Of a stretch of DNA of 7,856 nt, positions 4,352-7,856 are shown piece by piece. Below the pieces are notes generated by a model that ran no database searches, was not told where the DNA came from, and saw nothing but the letters and a program-made list of their open reading frames with translations. This DNA comes from Chloroflexota bacterium (GTDB lineage Bacteria > Chloroflexota > Dehalococcoidia > DSTF01 > RBG-16-68-14). Every line of letters starts with the position of its first letter. The first letter of the stretch is position 1. The position numbers and the translations under genes are program-made. Where the stretch lies: positions 1 through 7,856 of the forward strand of contig JADFRJ010000102.1 of the NCBI GenBank assembly GCA_022561355.1. Direction: 5' to 3'.

Positions 4352-5550
4352 CGGGCTCTCCAAATCGACGCATAGCACTCGTGGTCATGGCTGTGTCGCT
4401 GTTCGCCGGCGCCTGCGGATCGGGGAGCGCCCAGACACCACTCGCGCCGACAACAACGCCAACGCCGCTCTCCCAGCAAGTGCAGCGCACTGACGCGAGC
4501 CGTTGGGGATACGATCCTAGGACTTCTACCGGCGAGCGCGACCCACCACCGCGCTTCACCGAGCTACCCCCTGACTACCACATCGAAACGTACGCTACGG
4601 GCCTCACGCAGCCGACAGCGCTGGCGTTCCTGCCAGACGGCCGGATGCTTGTAGCGGAACAGCGAGGAACCGTGCGCGTTGTCGAGGACGGCGCGCTGCG
4701 GACTGAGCCCTTCTACACAGCCAACGTGTACCTTCCAGAAGACGCTCTCGAACTTGGGTTGGTGGGCATGACAGTCGACCCGGAGTTCGAGGAGAATCGG
4801 CACGTCTATCTCTACTACACAACGGACGAGCCGGTGCGTCGCACCGTGCTCGTCCGCGTCCACGACACAGATGGTATCGGGACAGACCTCGAGGAGGTCC
4901 TGAGCATGGAGATAGACCCGAGCTGCTGCCACATCGCGGGCGGCCTGCGCTTCGCGCCGGACGGCATGCTCTTCGTGGCCGTCGGCGACCATCAATATGA
5001 ACGGTCGTCGCAGAACCGCCTGAACCCCTTCGGCTCCATCCTGCGAATCGACCGCAACGGAGACGCGCCGCCGGACAACCCGTTCGTCGGTGACGGTGAC
5101 CCGCGCATCTACGCTTACGGCCTGCGAAATCCGTTCGACCTGACGATCGACCCGGGTACCGGGCGCCTCTTCGCGACCGAGAACGGTTTCGTGGGCCAGG
5201 ACGCTCTACTGGAGATCCAGCCGGGCGCGAACTACGGATGGCCGGGATTCGATCTGGACGTGCCGCTGGACGAGATCGCGCAGCCGGCACTCTTCTATCA
5301 CGAACCCATGGGCATGGCCGGCATCGAGTTCTACGCCGCGGACGAGCTACCAGAGTTGACCGGCGCACTGCTCTTCTGCCAGTTCCACGGCAACGCCCTC
5401 CACGCCGTCAGATTCGACGCGGACGGCAACATGGATGAGGACGCCATCATCGCCTCCGGCTGCAGCAGCGACGTGCTCACCGGCCCCGATGGCTTCGTCT
5501 ATTTCTTAGACGTCCTCAGCGGTACGGTTTATCGCATCACCAGAGAGTGA
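4348..5550 (+). CDS. PQQ-dependent glucose/sorbosone dehydrogenase-fold lipoprotein
   Basis: A six-bladed beta-propeller of the soluble aldose sugar dehydrogenase (YliI/GSDH) type, which oxidises sugars or related alcohols with PQQ outside the cytoplasm. From TTG 4348 the protein has 400 residues: a lipoprotein signal (basic MTGSPNRR, hydrophobic 9-22, lipobox FAGAC with C23); a Ser/Thr/Pro linker to about 70; then 'LTQPTALAFLPDGRMLVAEQ' (86-105); 'CCHIAGGLRFAPDGMLFVAVGD' region at 193-214, with H195 at the expected catalytic base position; 'YAYGLRNPFDLTIDP' (255-269) with the PQQ-contact Arg; 'GANYGWPGF' (293-301); and 'TGPDGFVYFLD' near the end. GGAAG at 4335-4339 sits eight bases before TTG; GTG 4324 and 4333 are alternative starts that would only lengthen the n-region. 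The vicinal C193-C194 occurs in a subset of the family. PQQ use is inferred; substrate unknown. Confidence 0.88.
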   Translation: MTGSPNRRIALVVMAVSLFAGACGSGSAQTPLAPTTTPTPLSQQVQRTDASRWGYDPRTSTGERDPPPRFTELPPDYHIETYATGLTQPTALAFLPDGRMLVAEQRGTVRVVEDGALRTEPFYTANVYLPEDALELGLVGMTVDPEFEENRHVYLYYTTDEPVRRTVLVRVHDTDGIGTDLEEVLSMEIDPSCCHIAGGLRFAPDGMLFVAVGDHQYERSSQNRLNPFGSILRIDRNGDAPPDNPFVGDGDPRIYAYGLRNPFDLTIDPGTGRLFATENGFVGQDALLEIQPGANYGWPGFDLDVPLDEIAQPALFYHEPMGMAGIEFYAADELPELTGALLFCQFHGNALHAVRFDADGNMDEDAIIASGCSSDVLTGPDGFVYFLDVLSGTVYRITRE

Positions 5551-5606
5551 GCTGTTCGAATCGCGAGACGATCGGCCTAACGAGAGAAATTTCACCATTA
5601 TCTGGT

Positions 5607-5632
5607 GTTTAGGAAGCCTTTACTTTCTAAAC
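5607..5632 (+). other. Hairpin in the lipoprotein-ferredoxin gap
   Basis: Ten-base stem (5607-5616 with 5623-5632, one G-T wobble) and a 6-base loop. A second small stem, CACCA/TGGTG at 5593-5607, shares base 5607, so the two compete. The pair may end the dehydrogenase transcript or act in the ferredoxin promoter, which overlaps it. The rest of 5551-5710 shows no gene and is AT-richer than its surroundings. Confidence 0.35.
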
Positions 5633-5647
5633 GCCTTCCCTTACACT
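5619..5647 (+). promoter_or_regulatory. Candidate ferredoxin promoter
   Basis: TTTACT (5619-5624), 17-base spacer, TACACT (5642-5647): four of six consensus bases in each box. A rival -10, TAGAAT at 5659-5664, is a better hexamer but has a poor -35 (TTCCCT). Either gives a leader of about 40-57 bases ending in a consensus AGGAGGA ribosome site at 5694-5700. Confidence 0.38.
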
Positions 5648-5710
5648 GGGCTGCGAAGTAGAATGCGTTCGCCTATTAGAGACTCATATGCGTAGGAGGA
5701 CATCGATTCC

Positions 5711-6025
<315 letters not shown>

Positions 6026-6048
6026 CTCGCGTCGCATAGCGGAAACAA

Positions 6049-6074
6049 AGAAGGCCCCTGACAAGGGGCCTTCT
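6049..6074. terminator. Bidirectional intrinsic terminator between ferredoxin and rmuC
   Basis: Perfect 11-base stem (6049-6059 with 6064-6074) around a GACA loop. T-rich sequence follows on the plus strand (CTGCTTGTCTTC). On the minus strand the hairpin is followed by TTGTTT-like sequence, from the AAACAAAG at 6043-6050. It lies 23 bases after the ferredoxin stop and 21 beyond the rmuC stop, so it can serve both convergent genes. Confidence 0.85.
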
Positions 6075-6095
6075 GCTTGTCTTCGATCTGTGAGC

Positions 6096-7217
6096 CTACG
6101 TCGCGTCGTCGCCGGTTCGCAGGCGCAGCGGCTCTGGCACCGCGGACTCGTCGTCAGGCGGCTCCAGGAGCGGCTGCTGCACGGGCACCTCGATCTCCAA
6201 CCTGTCGGCTAGGCGTCCTGACACGTTCTTCAACTCGTCGTGTTTGTTCTTGGCGTGGTTGAGATGGTTGCCGAGCACGCGGAATTCGTCGTTGAACTTG
6301 GCGAACTCGCGCCGGAAAAATGCCAGGCGAGCCATGATCTCCTTCGCTTCATCCTGCACCTTGAGACCGTTGAAGCCACGCAGGACAACCTGCAGGAAGG
6401 CATAGAACGTGTTGGGCGAACAGAGATGAACGTTCTTTTCGAGCGCGTACGTCATTGCGGACTCATCCCCGGAGCCAGCGATCGTCTCGTAATAGATGTT
6501 CTCGGCCGGCACATACATGAGGGCGAAATCCAGCGTGCCATCGTCCGGGCGAATGTACTTCGCGACCTCGTCGATTCTCAGTTTCACATCGCGCACGAAC
6601 GCCCTCCGCGCACGAGTTCGTTCCTCATCAGTCTCGGCCAGCAACACCCGGCGAAAGCTCTCAATCGGGAACTTCGAGTCGACCGGCACGAGTCCATCTG
6701 GTGCTTCGATCACAAGGTCGACGACCGTGTTGTTGCGGAAGCGATGCTGGGTGGAGTACTGCCCCTCCGCAAGCACCTGCTTGACCATCTGCTCTAACAG
6801 CAGCTCGCCAAAGCCCCCGCGTAGCTTTGGTGGCTGGAGAACATCCTTTAGGGAGGAGACGTCTTGGCCAACCTCAAGTATGTGTTTCGCGGCCTCGTTC
6901 AGCCCACCGAGCTGTTCGCCGATCTTGCCGATCGTCTCGGTTGTGGCGGTGAGCGATTGGCCAACGCTGGCCTGGACGGCATCCAGCCGCTGATTGATCT
7001 TCTGATCCAGCGCGTTCACTTGACCCAGCATGGTCTGCTGCGAAGCGGTCACCGCCTGCGTCAGGTCGTTCTTAAGGCTGGCAAGTGCATTCGCGAATTC
7101 TTCCGGCTCCAAATTCTCAGGCTTCTCTTGGTTGCCACGAAGGAGCAAGCCGTAGGCCGCGGCGCCCGCGACAATCGCGATGATGACGAGCAGGAGAACG
7201 ACGATCAGGGCTTCCAT
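6096..7217 (-). CDS. rmuC: RmuC-family DNA recombination/repair protein
   Basis: RmuC proteins limit inversions at short inverted repeats and have a PD-(D/E)XK nuclease-like core; the exact activity is not settled. From ATG 7217 the protein has 373 residues: an N-terminal membrane anchor (about 3-26, ALIVVLLLVIIAIVAGAAAY); a coiled-coil-like segment (35-125) rich in Gln/Leu/Ala; the conserved 'LQPPKLRGGFGELLLEQM' (127-144); the nuclease-like strand pair 'VVDLVIEAPDG' and 'VPVDSKFP' (165-184) with D180 and K182; 'MYVPAENIYYE' (234-244); and 'LCSPNTFYAFLQVV' (265-278). The Pro/Glu-rich tail is not conserved. The frame is open 13 codons further upstream, but those lack membrane character, and GAAAGG (7227-7232) lies nine bases before this ATG. 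It has its own promoter at 7275-7303 and follows glyS on the same strand by 105 bases. Confidence 0.93.
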   Translation of the reverse strand: MEALIVVLLLVIIAIVAGAAAYGLLLRGNQEKPENLEPEEFANALASLKNDLTQAVTASQQTMLGQVNALDQKINQRLDAVQASVGQSLTATTETIGKIGEQLGGLNEAAKHILEVGQDVSSLKDVLQPPKLRGGFGELLLEQMVKQVLAEGQYSTQHRFRNNTVVDLVIEAPDGLVPVDSKFPIESFRRVLLAETDEERTRARRAFVRDVKLRIDEVAKYIRPDDGTLDFALMYVPAENIYYETIAGSGDESAMTYALEKNVHLCSPNTFYAFLQVVLRGFNGLKVQDEAKEIMARLAFFRREFAKFNDEFRVLGNHLNHAKNKHDELKNVSGRLADRLEIEVPVQQPLLEPPDDESAVPEPLRLRTGDDAT

Positions 7218-7274
7218 GGGCGGGGACCTTTCTCTGCACGCGCCGGATTGGCGCAAGAACGTATGTTCCCGCCT

Positions 7275-7303
7275 ATGGTAGACGAATGTTAACTGGTTTG
7301 CAA
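7275..7303 (-). promoter_or_regulatory. Sigma-70-type promoter of rmuC
   Basis: Read on the minus strand: TTGCAA (7303-7298), a 17-base spacer, and TACCAT (7280-7275). Initiation near 7268 would give a leader of about 50 bases that includes a small perfect hairpin (stem 7240-7244 with 7250-7254) before the ribosome site. It lies in the glyS-rmuC gap, so rmuC need not depend on glyS transcription. Confidence 0.5.
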
Positions 7304-7322
7304 GCGAACGAGGTTGGAGTGG

Positions 7323-7856
7323 CTAGACCCCTGGCAGACGATCCTGGACGGCCTCCAGGAGGTTCGCGATGGGGACGCGCACCTGTTCCATGGAGTCGCG
7401 TTCGCGGATGGTGACCGCCTCGTCATCCAGCGTGTCGAAGTCGACCGTGACGCAGAGAGGGGTGCCGATCTCGTCCTGGCGCCGGTAGCGGCGGCCGATG
7501 CTCTGGGCGTCATCGTACTGCGTCATGAAGTGCGGCCGAAGCAACTCCCATACCTTGCGGGCCGTAGGCGTCAACGTCTCCTTGCGGCTGAGTGGCAGGA
7601 TGGCGACCTTGATGGGCGCGAGCGCCGGGTGGAAGCGCATCAAGGTGCGCTTCTCGCCGCGCACCTCTTCCTCCGCATACGCGTCAAGCAAGAAGACGAG
7701 AATGGCGCGGTCGACGCCGAGCGCGGGCTCAACGACGTATGGCACAACGTGCTCACCGGACGCTTCGTCGAAGTACTCCAGCTTCTTGCCGCTGGCTGCG
7801 GCGTGCTGCTTGAGGTCGTAATCGGTGCGCTTGGCGATACCTTCCAGCTCCGCCCA
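7323..7856 (-). CDS. glyS: Glycyl-tRNA synthetase (class II, homodimeric type), C-terminal part
   Basis: Charges tRNA-Gly with glycine in the cytosol. The frame is open to the right edge of the window (177 residues visible), so the GTG at 7745-7743 is an internal valine. Visible: 'WAELEGIAKRTDYDLKQH' at the edge; class II motif 3, VVEPALGVDRAIL (about 41-53), with its ATP-contact Arg; 'PALAPIKVAILPLSRKE', which begins the anticodon-binding domain; then 'SIGRRYRRQDEIGTPLCVTV', 'DFDTLDDEAVTIRERDSMEQ' and a normal C-terminus. This is the single-chain alpha2 enzyme (eukaryote/Thermus-like, sometimes named glyQS), not the alpha/beta glyQ+glyS type. No defect is seen. The stop TAG is at 7325-7323; there is no strong terminator before rmuC. 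Confidence 0.95.
   Translation of the reverse strand, partial: WAELEGIAKRTDYDLKQHAAASGKKLEYFDEASGEHVVPYVVEPALGVDRAILVFLLDAYAEEEVRGEKRTLMRFHPALAPIKVAILPLSRKETLTPTARKVWELLRPHFMTQYDDAQSIGRRYRRQDEIGTPLCVTVDFDTLDDEAVTIRERDSMEQVRVPIANLLEAVQDRLPGV

Noticed and set aside
6240..6797. Plus-strand open frames opposite rmuC
   Set aside because: No family motif and clear antisense character; the minus-strand frame is an intact RmuC.

Overview
The window reads as ordinary chromosome from a GC-rich, free-living bacterium. Chloroflexota (Dehalococcoidia- or Thermomicrobia-like) or an actinobacterium fits best. The pointers are an LLM-class flavin oxidoreductase, a 7Fe ferredoxin, a very short basic bS22-like protein (family best known from Actinobacteria) and a RAYT carrying the 'RGGSRTAPT' palindrome insert that I associate with Chloroflexota-type genomes. 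The taxonomic call is an inference, not a measurement.

Layout, left to right. 3-776 (+) is the C-terminal third of UvrA with a histone-H1-like Lys/Ala tail. 784-1282 (+) is a ClbS/DfsB (DinB-like four-helix) gene broken by a single-base frameshift near 1097-1099. 1306-1854 (+) is a REP-associated tyrosine transposase (RAYT, Y1/HUH type) with a perfect 28-bp palindrome inside its own reading frame. Its stop codon overlaps the start of a HAD-IA hydrolase (1851-2576, +). A well-translated LLM flavin oxidoreductase follows (2649-3599, +). Next comes a 31-codon bS22-like ribosomal protein gene (3674-3769, +), a self-contained unit with its own promoter and two downstream hairpins. An unrecognised 155-residue protein (3884-4351, +) overlaps by four bases a lipoprotein of the PQQ-dependent glucose/sorbosone dehydrogenase fold (4348-5550, +). 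A 7Fe ferredoxin (5711-6025, +) closes the plus-strand half.

A strong bidirectional terminator (6049-6074) separates it from the minus-strand genes: RmuC (6096-7217, with its own promoter at 7275-7303) and the C-terminal part of glycyl-tRNA synthetase (7323-7856).

The genes do not form one pathway. They are housekeeping repair and translation genes (uvrA, rmuC, bS22, glyS) mixed with redox enzymes and one RAYT locus. I see no defence system, biosynthetic cluster, CRISPR array, prophage, rRNA or tRNA. The most interesting structures are the RAYT with its embedded REP-like palindrome and flanking near-identical 14-mers, and the tiny bS22 transcription unit.
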